Below are positions 15,948 through 24,829 of a DNA stretch of 64,000 nucleotides, piece by piece; positions within the stretch are counted from its first letter, which is position 1, and each line of letters starts with the position of its first letter. The translations under genes and the position numbers were made by a program. Below the pieces are notes generated by a model. It was given only the letters and a program-made list of their open reading frames with translations, was not told the origin of the DNA and did no database searches. Source of the DNA: Plastoroseomonas arctica (GTDB lineage: Bacteria; Pseudomonadota; Alphaproteobacteria; Acetobacterales; Acetobacteraceae); NCBI RefSeq assembly GCF_018128965.1, contig NZ_JAAEDH010000016.1:48692-112691 (forward strand), given 5' to 3'.

Positions 15948-18017
15948 ATGACGGATCCCCTCGCGCCGTTGTTCGCCCCGATCGCCGCGCTGCCCGGCGT
16001 GAAGAAGCCGGAGCTGCTGGCCAAGGCGGCGGGCGGCGAGCGCGTGCTCGACCTGCTGCTGCACCTGCCCGAGCGCGTGCTGCACCGCCCGGTGCTCGAT
16101 TCGCTGGCAACGGTCACCGAGGCCATGGAGGTCACGCTGGCGCTCACGCCCAGCGGCGAGCCGGCGCGCACGCGCAGCGGACCGTGGCGCATACCCGCGC
16201 GATGCGGCGGGCAGGTGCTGGACGTGATCTCCTTCTCGCGCGCGGTCTGGGCCGGCACCTGGCTCGCGCGGCGGCTGCCGGTGGGCGAACCCTGCCGCGT
16301 CGCCGGGCGGATGCGCGCCTTCAACGATCGCTGGTCTCTGGAGCTCGACCCGGATCCGTTGGTGGAGCCGCCGGCAACCATCCCGGAATACCAGCCCATC
16401 TGGCCGCTGACAGCGGGCCTCACTTGGCAGCCGGTGTTCCGTGCCGTTACGCAGGCGCTGGCCGCACTCCCGCCGCTGCCGGAGTGGCACAATGCCGCAC
16501 TGCTGGCGCAGCATGGCTGGCCAGGGTTTGCCGACGCCCTGCGCGCGATGCAAGCGCCCGACGCTGATCCGGGCCCAAAGCCGCGCCGCCGCCTGGCCTA
16601 TGACGAGGTTTTGGCGCACCAGCTTGCGGTGGGCCTGGTGCGGCTGCGCAACCGCGCCCGGCCGGGACGCGCGCTTACCGGCGACGGCCGGTTACAGGCG
16701 GCTGCCCTCGCGGCCTTTGAGCACAAGCCGACAGCCTCCCAGGGCAAAGCCATCGCGGAGATCAACGACGACCTCGCGGCACCGCGGCGGATGCTGCGGC
16801 TGCTGCAGGGCGATGTTGGGTCGGGCAAGACGCTGGTCGCGGCCATGGCGATGCTGCGCGCGGTGGAGGCCGGCGCCCAGGCCGCACTGATGGCACCCAC
16901 CGAGCTTCTGGCGCGCCAACACCTGCGCACGCTGACCACACTCTGCGCGCCGCGGCCGGTGGCGCTGCTGGCCGGATCGCTCAAGACCGCCGAGCGCCGG
17001 CGCACGCTGAAGGGGTTGGCGGATGGCTCCATCTCCATCGTGGTCGGCACGCACGCGCTGTTCCAGAAGGGCGTGACGTTCCGCGATCTCGGCGTCGCGG
17101 TGATCGACGAGCAGCACCGCTTCGGCATCGAGCAGCGCCGCGACCTCGCAGCCAAGGGCGAGGAGACCGACACGCTGGTGATGACCGCCACGCCCATCCC
17201 GCGCACCCTGCAGCTCTCGCAATGGGGCGAGATGGATGTCTCGCGCCTGACCGAAAAACCCGCCGGGCGGCAGCCGATCGCGACGCGCCTGGTCTCGCGT
17301 GAGCGCCATGCGGAGGTGCTGGCGCGCCTGGGCGAGGCCATCACGCGCGGCGAGCGCGCCTACTGGGTGGTGCGCGCCATCGCGGGGTCGGAGCGCGATG
17401 ATTCCGTCGCCGCCGAGGATCGCTTCGCCGAATTGGCCCAGCGCTTTCCAGCTCAGGTGGGCCTCGCGCATGGCTTGCTCGACCTTGGTCCGCGCGAGGC
17501 GGCGCTGGCCGATTTTAAGGAGGGCCGCACGCGCATCCTGGTCGCGACCACCGTCGTCGAGGTCGGCGTCGACGTGCCCGAGGCGAGCATCATGATCATC
17601 GAGCAGGCCGAGCGCTTCGGCCTCGCCGCGCTGCACCAGCTGCGCGGCCGCGTCGGGCGCGGGGCGGCGCGGTCCTCCTGCCTGCTGCTGCATTCGGCGG
17701 GGCTGTCGGAAGGGGAGCGCAAGCGCCTCGCGATCCTGCGCGACACCGAGGATGGGTTCGTCATCGCCGAGGAGGACCTGCGCACCCGCGGCGGCGGCGA
17801 GGCGCTCGGCGCGCGGCAGGCGGGGCACCCGGGCGCACGGCTGCTCGACACCGATGACCCCGAGGACTACGGGGCGCTCGTGCGCACCGCCTATCGCGAC
17901 GCGCAGCACCTGCTGCACCAGGACCCGGACCTGCAATCGCCGCGCGGCGAAGCGGCAAGGCTGCTGCTGCGCCTGTTCGACCACGACATCACGATGGACC
18001 GGTTGTCGGCCGGCTAG
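15948..18017 (+). CDS. recG: ATP-dependent DNA helicase RecG
   Basis: A 689-residue branched-DNA helicase that regresses stalled forks and processes recombination intermediates. The N-terminal wedge domain (OB fold, about residues 60-160) includes FSRAVWAGTWLARRL. Helicase motifs are GDVGSGKTLVAAMAML (Walker A), DEQHRFGIEQR, TATPIPRTLQLS and VGVDVPEASIMII, with the RecG TRG motif QLRGRVGRG near residue 565. Length is normal. Its stop overlaps the convergent upp stop (shared CTAG). Confidence 0.96.
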   Translation: MTDPLAPLFAPIAALPGVKKPELLAKAAGGERVLDLLLHLPERVLHRPVLDSLATVTEAMEVTLALTPSGEPARTRSGPWRIPARCGGQVLDVISFSRAVWAGTWLARRLPVGEPCRVAGRMRAFNDRWSLELDPDPLVEPPATIPEYQPIWPLTAGLTWQPVFRAVTQALAALPPLPEWHNAALLAQHGWPGFADALRAMQAPDADPGPKPRRRLAYDEVLAHQLAVGLVRLRNRARPGRALTGDGRLQAAALAAFEHKPTASQGKAIAEINDDLAAPRRMLRLLQGDVGSGKTLVAAMAMLRAVEAGAQAALMAPTELLARQHLRTLTTLCAPRPVALLAGSLKTAERRRTLKGLADGSISIVVGTHALFQKGVTFRDLGVAVIDEQHRFGIEQRRDLAAKGEETDTLVMTATPIPRTLQLSQWGEMDVSRLTEKPAGRQPIATRLVSRERHAEVLARLGEAITRGERAYWVVRAIAGSERDDSVAAEDRFAELAQRFPAQVGLAHGLLDLGPREAALADFKEGRTRILVATTVVEVGVDVPEASIMIIEQAERFGLAALHQLRGRVGRGAARSSCLLLHSAGLSEGERKRLAILRDTEDGFVIAEEDLRTRGGGEALGARQAGHPGARLLDTDDPEDYGALVRTAYRDAQHLLHQDPDLQSPRGEAARLLLRLFDHDITMDRLSAG

Positions 18018-18643
18018 GCCTCGGTGCCGAAGCAGCGATCTCCGGCATCGCCGAGGCCCGGCAGGATGTAGCCCCGCGCATCCAACTCCCGGTCCAGCGC
18101 CGCGGCCAGAATCGGCACGTCGGGATGCGCGGCGACCAGGCGCGCCACGCCTTCCGGCGCGGCGACGACGCAGAGAAATTGAATGCGCGCGCAGCCCGCG
18201 GATTTCAGCTGGTCGATGGCGGCGACCGCCGAGCCCCCCGTCGCCAGCATCGGGTCCAGCAGCAGCGCACCTCGGGTCTCGAGGCCCGGTGGCAGGCGCT
18301 GGAGGTAGCCCGAAGGCTTCAGCGTCGTCTCGTCCCGCACCAACCCGATATGGCCAATTGGCGCCTCAGGCAGGACGCGCCGCGCGCCTTCGAGCAAACC
18401 CAGCCCGGCCCGCAGCACCGCCACCAACACCGGCGGCGGGCAGGCGAGCACAGGATGCTCCATGATCTCCAGCGGCGTCGCGACGGGACGCGTCGTCTCG
18501 GGCTGCGCGCGCAGCGCTTCGGTCACCAGGATGGCGCCGATCTCGGCGAGAATTTCGCGGAAGGCGTTGGACGGCGTCGCGCGGTCGCGCAGGCTCGCCA
18601 TGCGGTGGCGCAGCAGCGCATGGTCGCACACCGAAAAGCTCAT
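18014..18643 (-). CDS. upp: Uracil phosphoribosyltransferase
   Basis: A 209-residue pyrimidine salvage enzyme converting uracil and PRPP to UMP. The PRPP-binding loop is DPMLATGGSAVAAIDQLK near residue 132; PVLVAVLRAGLGL precedes it, and the uracil-binding C-terminal YILPGLGDAGDRCFGTE is intact. It is the last gene of the leftward efp-to-upp operon and its start overlaps the upstream OmpA-domain gene stop by 4 bp. Confidence 0.95.
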   Translation of the reverse strand: MSFSVCDHALLRHRMASLRDRATPSNAFREILAEIGAILVTEALRAQPETTRPVATPLEIMEHPVLACPPPVLVAVLRAGLGLLEGARRVLPEAPIGHIGLVRDETTLKPSGYLQRLPPGLETRGALLLDPMLATGGSAVAAIDQLKSAGCARIQFLCVVAAPEGVARLVAAHPDVPILAAALDRELDARGYILPGLGDAGDRCFGTEA

Positions 18644-20319
18644 CGGTCGGTGAGCCGGAGTTCGATGCGGCGGTTGCGCGCCAGGGCGTCCGGGCTGTCG
18701 CCGGCGTCGAGCGGCTGGGTGTCGCCGAACGCCGTCGCCGCCGTGCGATTGGCGGGCAGGCCCTCGCTGATCAGCAGCTGCGCCACCGCGATGGCGCGCG
18801 CGGCGGAGAGTTCCCAGTTGCTTGCGAAGCGCGCGCTGCGGATGGGGTTGCGGTCGGCATGGCCATCGACGCGCAGCACCCAGGCGATGTCGGGCGGGAT
18901 GCGGGTGGTGATACCGAGCAGCACGCGGCCGAGATCGCGCAGCTGGCGCTCGCCGGCCGGCGTCAGGTCGGCGCTGCCGATCGGGAACAGCACCTCGGAC
19001 TGGAACACGAAGCGGTCCCCGACGATGCGGATTTCGGGGCGTTCGCCGAGCAGGTCGCGCAGGCGGCCGAAGAAGTCCGAGCGGTAGCGCTGCAATTCCT
19101 CGACGCGCGCGGCGAGTGCGGCGTTCAGGCGCTGGCCCAGCAGAGTGATCTGCGCATCCTTGCCGCGTCCGGCCTCTTCCGCGGCTTCAAGGGCTGCGGC
19201 GAGGCGCGAGAGTTCGCCGCGCAAGGCGGCGAGGTCGCGCGACAGCAAAGCGGCCTGGGCGCGGGCGCTGTCGGCGAGGCGGGCATAGTTCTGGCCTTCC
19301 TCGGCGCGCTGTTCGGCGAGCCGTTCGGCGGCAGCGCGGCGCGTGGCTTCGCCATCGGCCCGCGCACGGGCGGCCTCGCTACTTTCGGCGCTGCGCTCCG
19401 CACTCTGCTCGGCGGCGCGGCGACGGGCTTCCTCGGCCTCGGCGCGCAGGCGCGCGGCCTCGCTGGTCTCCGCGCTGAGGGCCGCGTTCTGTTCGGCGGC
19501 GCGGCGGCGCTCTTCTTCGGTGCGGGCCAGGGCGATCGCCGCGCGGGCCTGCTCGGCACGCTGCGCGGCGGTGGCCTCGGCCGCGCGGCGGGCGGTTTCC
19601 TCGTCGCGCGCGCGGGCCATAGCGGCTTCCGCCTGGCGTTCCAGCTCGTCGCGCAGCGCGGTCATGGCGCGGATCTGTTCGGAGAGGCGGGCGAGGTCGG
19701 CGAGCCGCGCCTCGATGGTAGCGCTGTCGGCGCGCACCTGGGTGTCCAGCCGCGTGGCTTCGGCCCGCAGCGCCTCGGCCTGGCGGCGGGCCTCGTTGAG
19801 GTCGCGGATCGTGCGCGCCGCCTCGCCGCCAACGGATTCCGCGCGCGCACGGGCCTCGGCCAATTGGCGTTCGACCGCGGCCAGCCGGTCGGAGCGGGAG
19901 CGGGTGGCGGTTTCCAGATCGGCCAGGCGCGCGGTGAGGCGTTCGCGTTCGCCGCGCGCCGCGTCCCGCTCGGTGCCGAGGCGGTCGCGTTCCTCACGCA
20001 GCAGGGAGAGCTGGGCCAGGGCCGCATCACGCGCCGCGCCGCTGGCCGAGATCTCGGCCTGTGCGCGCGCGAGGCTGGCGCGCAATTCGTCCGCGCTGCC
20101 GCGTTCCAGCGAGAGCAATTCGCCCAGCTCCGCGAGCTGGCGGTTGACGCGTTCGAGCGTGCGGTCGCGCGAGGCGAGCGTGGTGCCGAGGAAGGCCTGG
20201 GCGAGCACGAAGACCATCAGCACGAAGATGATGACCATCAGCAGCGTGGACAACGCATCCACATAGCCGGGCCAAGCATCGAGCCCGCCGCGGTTGCGCC
20301 TGCGGTCCGACGAGGCCAT
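18640..20319 (-). CDS. MotB-like protein with long coiled coil and OmpA domain
   Basis: A 559-residue envelope protein. Residues about 18-45 form a MotB/TolR-type membrane segment (GYVDALSTLLMVIIFVLMVFVL) whose aspartate is the likely ion-coupling residue. Residues 50-400 are an alanine/arginine/glutamate-rich coiled coil. The C-terminus (about 430-559) is an OmpA-type peptidoglycan-binding domain (FPIGSADLTPAGERQL, VDGHADRNPI, NWELSAARAIAVAQ). With the MotA/TolQ-like gene upstream it should form a proton-driven complex anchored to peptidoglycan. No flagellar genes are nearby. Confidence 0.82.
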   Translation of the reverse strand: MASSDRRRNRGGLDAWPGYVDALSTLLMVIIFVLMVFVLAQAFLGTTLASRDRTLERVNRQLAELGELLSLERGSADELRASLARAQAEISASGAARDAALAQLSLLREERDRLGTERDAARGERERLTARLADLETATRSRSDRLAAVERQLAEARARAESVGGEAARTIRDLNEARRQAEALRAEATRLDTQVRADSATIEARLADLARLSEQIRAMTALRDELERQAEAAMARARDEETARRAAEATAAQRAEQARAAIALARTEEERRRAAEQNAALSAETSEAARLRAEAEEARRRAAEQSAERSAESSEAARARADGEATRRAAAERLAEQRAEEGQNYARLADSARAQAALLSRDLAALRGELSRLAAALEAAEEAGRGKDAQITLLGQRLNAALAARVEELQRYRSDFFGRLRDLLGERPEIRIVGDRFVFQSEVLFPIGSADLTPAGERQLRDLGRVLLGITTRIPPDIAWVLRVDGHADRNPIRSARFASNWELSAARAIAVAQLLISEGLPANRTAATAFGDTQPLDAGDSPDALARNRRIELRLTDR

Positions 20320-20336
20320 CGCCTATTCCGCCCCGC

Positions 20337-21470
20337 TCATGGCTGCGGCTGCTCGGCGAGTGCGGCGATGGTGCGCGAGAGGATCTTTATTTCCGTTCGG
20401 ATTTCCTGGGTGGCCTGGGTGCGGCCCTGCTGCGAATCTTCGAGGATGCGGCGCGCGTAGATCTCGATGTTGCGCAGGTTGGCGCGCGTTGCCTCGTCCA
20501 TCCCGCCCGCGGCTTGGCTGTCGGCGAGGCGCTGCAGGGCGGGGCCAAGCGTGATCTGCGCCTCTGCCACGCGCACCATCACCTGCTGGTTGGCGCGCAT
20601 CAGCTCGGTCAGCACGGCGAGGCGTTCGGCGAGCTGCTGCATGGCATCGTTGGATTTGCCGCGGTTGTCCTCGCCACGCGCAAGGATGCGCTGCATCTCC
20701 TCGAGGTTCTCGGCGGTCTGTTCCAGCAGCGCCTGAACGTAGGCGGGGACGGACCCCTCGCCCTCCTGGCCCAAGACGCCGGAGGACAGGCGGGTGATGC
20801 CGGCGAGCCATTCCTCGAGGTCGTTGGTGAAGCGGTTCTGCGCCTGGCCGGCGGTGAGGTCTAAAAAACCCAGCACCAGCGCGCCGGCGAGGCCGAGCAT
20901 GGAGGAGGAGAACGCCGTGCCCATGCCCTCCAGCGGCCGCGCGAGGCCGGATTTCAGCTGGTTGAACATCTGGGTCACGTCGCCCGAGCCCACGGACATC
21001 GAGCCGATCACGTCGGCGACCGCGCCGATGGTCAGCAGCAGGCCCCAGAAGGTGCCCAGCAGGCCCAGAAAAATCAGCAACCCGGTCATGTAGCGCGACA
21101 GTTCGCGCTTCTCATCCAGGCGCCCGATGATCCCGTCCAGCACCGAGCGCATCGCCATTGCCGACAGCGACAACCGGTCCGACCGGCGCGCGGCGAGCAT
21201 CGACGCCATGGGGGCCAGCAGCTTCGGCTCGCCGATGCCGGAGCCCTTGGGGCCGCGAAAACCTTCCAGCCACTCCACCTCACGCTTGAGCGACATGACC
21301 TGCGCGATGGTCCAGGCGCAACCGAACAGCAGCACGCCGACGATCAGCCCGTTCAGCACCGGGTTCGCCCCGAAGGCGGTGGCAAGCTGCGGCGCGAGCA
21401 GGATGGTGACGACGAGCACGATCGCGAGGAAGACGATCATGCGGATCAGGTAGGATGTCGGTCGGGTCAT
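20337..21470 (-). CDS. MotA/TolQ/ExbB-type proton channel protein
   Basis: A 377-residue inner-membrane protein. Two N-terminal membrane segments (residues about 8-58) are followed by a cytosolic linker. The MotA/TolQ signature pair is GLLIFLGLLGTFWGLLLTI near residue 130 and GMGTAFSSSMLGLAGALVLGF near 190, and a helical cytosolic tail follows. It is paired with the downstream coiled-coil OmpA protein as stator-like partners. Its stop-to-start gap to that gene is 17 bp, and it overlaps the upstream secreted protein by 4 bp. Confidence 0.82.
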   Translation of the reverse strand: MTRPTSYLIRMIVFLAIVLVVTILLAPQLATAFGANPVLNGLIVGVLLFGCAWTIAQVMSLKREVEWLEGFRGPKGSGIGEPKLLAPMASMLAARRSDRLSLSAMAMRSVLDGIIGRLDEKRELSRYMTGLLIFLGLLGTFWGLLLTIGAVADVIGSMSVGSGDVTQMFNQLKSGLARPLEGMGTAFSSSMLGLAGALVLGFLDLTAGQAQNRFTNDLEEWLAGITRLSSGVLGQEGEGSVPAYVQALLEQTAENLEEMQRILARGEDNRGKSNDAMQQLAERLAVLTELMRANQQVMVRVAEAQITLGPALQRLADSQAAGGMDEATRANLRNIEIYARRILEDSQQGRTQATQEIRTEIKILSRTIAALAEQPQP

Positions 21471-22186
21471 CGCGGCGAGTCGCTCCGGTCAACGCCCGGA
21501 GGTAGCACATCCAGCCGGTCCATGCCCGCCGCCGTGCGGCCGAGCGGGCGGAGGTCGATGCGGGTGGCGTCCAGCCCGCCCTCCATCAGCGCCGCCTTCG
21601 CCGCCTGCGCACGGGCGAGCGAGAGGCGGCGGGCCAGGTGCGCATCCTCGGCCGGTCCGGAGACTTCCGCGAAGACGGTGACGCGGCCACGCTCCAGCGC
21701 GGCGAGGCGACGGCCGTAGTCGGCGAGGGCCACGCGTGTCGCGTCGTCGAGTGCGGTGCCGCGGATGCGCAGCCCGCCATTGGGCAGTGCCTCGGGCCCG
21801 TCAGGCAGCGGGATCTGCGGCGGGCGCGCGCGGCTGGGCGCCGGGGCCGGGCGCGGCGAAAATTCCGGTGGCGGCGGCGGCGCGGCAGGGGGTTCGGGCG
21901 GCAGGCCGGGGATGGCGAGCTCGGCGGCGGCCGGCTGGGCAACGGGGTCGGGCAGCTGCGTCAGGCGGATGGGCGCGGGCGCATGCGGCCCCGGTGCCGC
22001 CGGAGCGTTGAGCGAGACCGGCAGTGGTTCGGGCAGGAATTCGAGCGGGATGGCGGAGGGCGGCGCCTCGGGCGGGGCGGCGGGGCCCTCGACCGCGGGC
22101 TCCATCGGCTCAGGCTGGAACTCGATCGTGCCCTGGGCCGCGGCGGGCAGCGCGAACAGCAGCAGCAGGGCGAGCGCGCGGATCAT
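21467..22186 (-). CDS. Secreted proline-rich OmpA-like protein
   Basis: A 239-residue protein with a signal peptide (MIRALALLLLFALPAAAQG) and a proline/alanine-rich linker (about residues 25-130). The C-terminal region resembles an OmpA core (GTALDDATRVALADYGRRLA, RLSLARAQAAKAALMEGG, IDLRPLGRTA), though the usual NxxLSxxRA pattern is altered. The start was placed at 22186 because the ATG overlaps the suhB stop (ATGA) and precedes the signal peptide. Its position just upstream of the MotA-like gene suggests a periplasmic partner of that complex. Confidence 0.7.
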   Translation of the reverse strand: MIRALALLLLFALPAAAQGTIEFQPEPMEPAVEGPAAPPEAPPSAIPLEFLPEPLPVSLNAPAAPGPHAPAPIRLTQLPDPVAQPAAAELAIPGLPPEPPAAPPPPPEFSPRPAPAPSRARPPQIPLPDGPEALPNGGLRIRGTALDDATRVALADYGRRLAALERGRVTVFAEVSGPAEDAHLARRLSLARAQAAKAALMEGGLDATRIDLRPLGRTAAGMDRLDVLPPGVDRSDSPR

Positions 22187-23013
22187 GACCGGATGGACGC
22201 GATCCCCTCCGCGACGATCTCGCGCAGGCGCGGGTGCATGGCGGCGTTGCCGGCCACGATGTTGCCGGCGGGGTAGGGCTCGTTGCCATCGGGGTCGGTG
22301 ATGGTCCCCCCCGCCTCGCGCAGGATGACCTGGGCGGCGGCGAAATCCCACGGCTTGATGCCCAGTTCCCAGTAGCCGTCGTAGCGCCCGGCCGCGACCC
22401 AGCAGATGTCCAGCGCGGCCGCACCGAACCGGCGGATGCCGGCGACCTGGGGCATCAGCGCGTTGAGGATGGCCACGAACTCCGGCTTGCGCGGCACCGA
22501 GGCGAAGGGGATGCCGGTGGCGAACACCGCCTCGAGCATGTTGCGGCGGCCCGAGACGCGCAGCCGCTTGTCGTTGAGGAAGGCGCCCATGCCCTTCTCC
22601 GCCCAGAACAGCTCGTCACCGGCGGGGTTGTAGACGCAGCCGGCGACCAGCTCGGTCTTGTCGGCGCTGATGCGTTTTTCCACGCCGACCGAGACGCACC
22701 AGTGCGGGATGCCGTGGAGGAAGTTGGTGGTGCCGTCGAGCGGGTCCACCACCCAGCGGTATTCCCAGTCCGCGGCACCATGCAGGCCGGATTCCTCCAT
22801 CAGGAAGGACCAGCCGGGGCGCGCCTTGGTGAGTTCCTGGCGCAGCGTCTCCTCGGCGCGGATGTCGGCCTGGGAGACGAAGTCGCCGGGGCCCTTCTGG
22901 GAGACCTGGAGCTGCTCGACCTCACCAAAGTCGCGCAGCAGGCGCTTGCCGGCCTTGGTGATGGCGGTGGTGAGCACCTGCATGGCGGGGGAAAGACGGG
23001 GGGAGATGGCCAT
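22183..23013 (-). CDS. suhB: Inositol monophosphatase family protein
   Basis: A 276-residue Mg-dependent phosphatase of the IMPase/SuhB family. The metal-binding motif DPLDGTTNFLHGIPHW lies near residue 90, the first acidic motif is in FLMEESG, and the C-terminal WELGIKPWDFAAAQVIL matches the family WDxAA motif. SuhB proteins also act with Nus factors on rRNA transcription in enterobacteria; whether that holds here is unknown. It lies between efp and the envelope-motor genes. Confidence 0.9.
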   Translation of the reverse strand: MAISPRLSPAMQVLTTAITKAGKRLLRDFGEVEQLQVSQKGPGDFVSQADIRAEETLRQELTKARPGWSFLMEESGLHGAADWEYRWVVDPLDGTTNFLHGIPHWCVSVGVEKRISADKTELVAGCVYNPAGDELFWAEKGMGAFLNDKRLRVSGRRNMLEAVFATGIPFASVPRKPEFVAILNALMPQVAGIRRFGAAALDICWVAAGRYDGYWELGIKPWDFAAAQVILREAGGTITDPDGNEPYPAGNIVAGNAAMHPRLREIVAEGIASIRS

Positions 23014-23038
23014 GAGGTGCGGTTTACCTTGGGGCGCG

Positions 23039-23608
23039 TTAGCCCTTGAAGCGTTCGTAGTAGGAGCCGTCCTCGGTCTTCACCACGATCTTTTCGCCGG
23101 CGGTGATGAAGGGGGGGACCATGGTCTTTACGCCGTTGGAGAGAAGGGCGGGCTTGTAGGAGGAGGAGGCGGTCTGGCCCTTCACCACCGGGTCGGCTTC
23201 CATGATTTCGAGGACGACGGTCTCCGGCAGGTCCATGGCGACGGGTTCGCCCTCGATGAGGCGGACGTTGACGACCATGTTTTCCTGCAGGAAGGGCAGG
23301 CGCTCGGCCAGGATGTCCTGGGGGACGACGGTCTGTTCGAAGGTCTCGGGGTCCATCAGAACCAGGTTGGTGCCGTCGGCGTAGGAATAGGTGAATTCCT
23401 TGTCCTCGGTGGAGAGGCGTTCCACCACATCGGCCGTGCGCCAGCGCTGGTCCTTCTTGGCGCCGCTTTTGATGTTGCGCATGTCCACCTGGATGATGGC
23501 GTTGCCCTTCCCGGGGATCATGATGTTCTGCTTGAGGATGGTGTAGCGCTGGCCCTCGAACTCGATGACCATGCCGGCACGCATCTGGTTGGCTTGCATC
23601 TTGGCCAT
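23039..23608 (-). CDS. efp: Elongation factor P
   Basis: A 189-residue translation factor that rescues ribosomes stalled at polyproline. It has the KOW-like N-terminal domain with the modification loop IMIPGKGNA (Lys34, the residue lysylated by EpmA in E. coli), and two OB domains (GTNLVLMDPETFEQ; GQTASSSYKPALLSNG). Length is canonical. It heads the leftward operon that ends at upp. The adjacent downstream secreted protein, with long proline runs, is a plausible EF-P client. Confidence 0.96.
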   Translation of the reverse strand: MAKMQANQMRAGMVIEFEGQRYTILKQNIMIPGKGNAIIQVDMRNIKSGAKKDQRWRTADVVERLSTEDKEFTYSYADGTNLVLMDPETFEQTVVPQDILAERLPFLQENMVVNVRLIEGEPVAMDLPETVVLEIMEADPVVKGQTASSSYKPALLSNGVKTMVPPFITAGEKIVVKTEDGSYYERFKG

Positions 23609-24073
23609 GGGGTGGGCTCGACCTCAGGTGGTTTGGAATGAGCGGCGTGCCGCGGTTTGGGGCCGCGGGCGGATGGGGAGAGGGGGATACAGCGGGTGGG
23701 CCAACGAGGCAACCGGGGAGGGGTGGGGGCGGTAAAGCGGTAAGGTGACCTTACTTGGCGGGAGCGGGCTAACATTCTGATTTTGCGATGAATTTTGTAA
23801 GGTGGCCTTACTTTCCGCTTTTCTTACGCTTGGCGCGGGATGCTTTCGGACAAATCCCCCTTGGTCGATGAGGGGCCGATCGGGCGTGCGGTGGCGGGCG
23901 GGGTGGTGACGGTGTCGGGTGGGGAGAGGGCGCGAGCGGGCGGGCGGGGGAGGGGGCTGATTTTGGTTTGCTTGGGGCCGTGGCGCGCGCGCAGGGCGGT
24001 TTGGGACAAATTGCCGAACCGGTAGGAATGAAGGTAGCAAGCCGGGGGTGGGAAGGCAAGGAAAAGGGGTGGC
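23609..24073. other. Intergenic region upstream of efp, no gene supported
   Basis: About 465 bp between efp and the AT-rich island. Open frames here give proline/arginine-rich low-complexity translations without family resemblance. The notable content is a pair of related 15-bp palindromes (listed separately) about 130-200 bp upstream of the efp start. Confidence 0.55.
23740..23811. promoter_or_regulatory. Two copies of a 15-bp palindrome upstream of efp
   Basis: GTAAGGTGACCTTAC at 23740-23754 and GTAAGGTGGCCTTAC at 23797-23811 differ at one central base and are 57 bp apart centre to centre, close to five or six helical turns. Two near-identical dyads in one upstream region suggest paired operators for a dimeric regulator, or the ends of a small repeat. 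The regulator is not identifiable. Confidence 0.5.
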
Positions 24074-24232
24074 TCAGAGGCCGCCGCGTTCTCGATCCGC
24101 CTTGGCAAGGGCGGGCTCTTCAAAGAATTTGGCCAGCGTGCGCGTGCTGATCGCACGGGCCGTCTGTTCCGCGGAGAGGATCTGAACCTGCTCCTTATGC
24201 CTAGGAGCGCGAGAACAATTTAGACGGACCAC
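24074..24232 (-). pseudogene. 52-codon GC-rich ORF or gene remnant at left edge of island
   Basis: A GTG-started frame begins 3 bases after the TOPRIM gene stop and runs into host-like GC-rich DNA. Residues include HKEQVQILSAEQTARAISTR and AKFFEEPALAKADRERGGL, which look genuinely protein-like. No family was recognised and no ribosome binding site is visible. It could be the 3' end of a host gene cut by the island or a short third gene of the module. Confidence 0.3.
24205..24215. repeat. Left copy of imperfect 11-bp direct repeat flanking the island
   Basis: GAGCGCGAGAA here matches GAGCGGGAGAA at 26248-26258 with one difference, in the same orientation. The two copies bracket the AT-rich segment closely. 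Possible insertion-site duplication or recombination core; short enough to be chance. Confidence 0.3.
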
Positions 24233-24235
24233 ATG

Positions 24236-24829
24236 TCAATTTTCGCAGAAATCTGGCTTGAAGCGATCGTCACAATCCTTCAGCCAGAAACATTTTAAAT
24301 TAAGGAGATTAACGAAGCTCTTAAAAGAAGCGCTTTCCATTAATTTTACTGCTCTACATTTTATAAAAAGACTGTAGCCTATGGTTGTCTCATGATACAC
24401 CAAATTTTTTGGCATGAGTGATTTGATTTCATTCTTTCCGTGACATCCCTCAATGCGATTTAAAACTACTGAGGATTTGGCGTCTATTATGGACTTTACG
24501 TGATCCCAATCATACAAAATCTAATTTTCTATGGTTCTATCAGGCATTCCTATAATCAAATTTTTGCCGAGATTGTATTTTTCTAAAGCCTTATGAAGGC
24601 TTTTCACGAGGTCCGCGCACTGCTTTTGACGTCGTTCTCGATCAAGAATAATGATAATTGGGTCGCAATGTCTAAGCATGCGGATTCTAGCGTTCAAAAC
24701 CTTTGCAATTGCAGCAATAGCAACGTCATCCCCGTTACAATTTATCAAATTTACAATTCGGCCCGGGCAGATAAATTCGATGATTCTTTTTTCCATATTT
24801 CCTTCTACGAGAAAAGCAGGCTTAGGCAT
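24236..24829 (-). pseudogene. Small TOPRIM-type protein (DUF4276/RloB-like) with in-frame amber stop
   Basis: Two open frames (24521-24829 and 24236-24517) lie in the same reading frame, separated only by a TAG at 24521-24523, codon 103 of 198. Conceptually joined they give about 197 residues. The start ATG overlaps the ATPase stop by 8 bp (ATGCCTAA). TOPRIM-like features are the glutamate in AFLVEGN (Glu9) and IIIILDRER (Asp63, Glu65). The stop falls in PDRTIEN-stop-IL, where relatives usually carry EnW, so a TGG to TAG change is likely. Either the gene is dead or the amber codon is read through. Related nucleases accompany AAA15/OLD-type ATPases in defence modules. Confidence 0.6.

Noticed and set aside
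18859..20460. 533-codon glycine/alanine-rich plus-strand frame
   Set aside because: Mirror image of the coiled-coil OmpA gene; its repetitive GGAA composition comes from the GC-rich complement.
18640..21470. Zorya-type defence system (MotA-like plus OmpA-domain MotB-like genes)
   Set aside because: No ZorC, ZorD or ZorE-type helicase or nuclease is adjacent, base composition is host-like, and the pair is embedded in a housekeeping operon (efp, suhB, upp).
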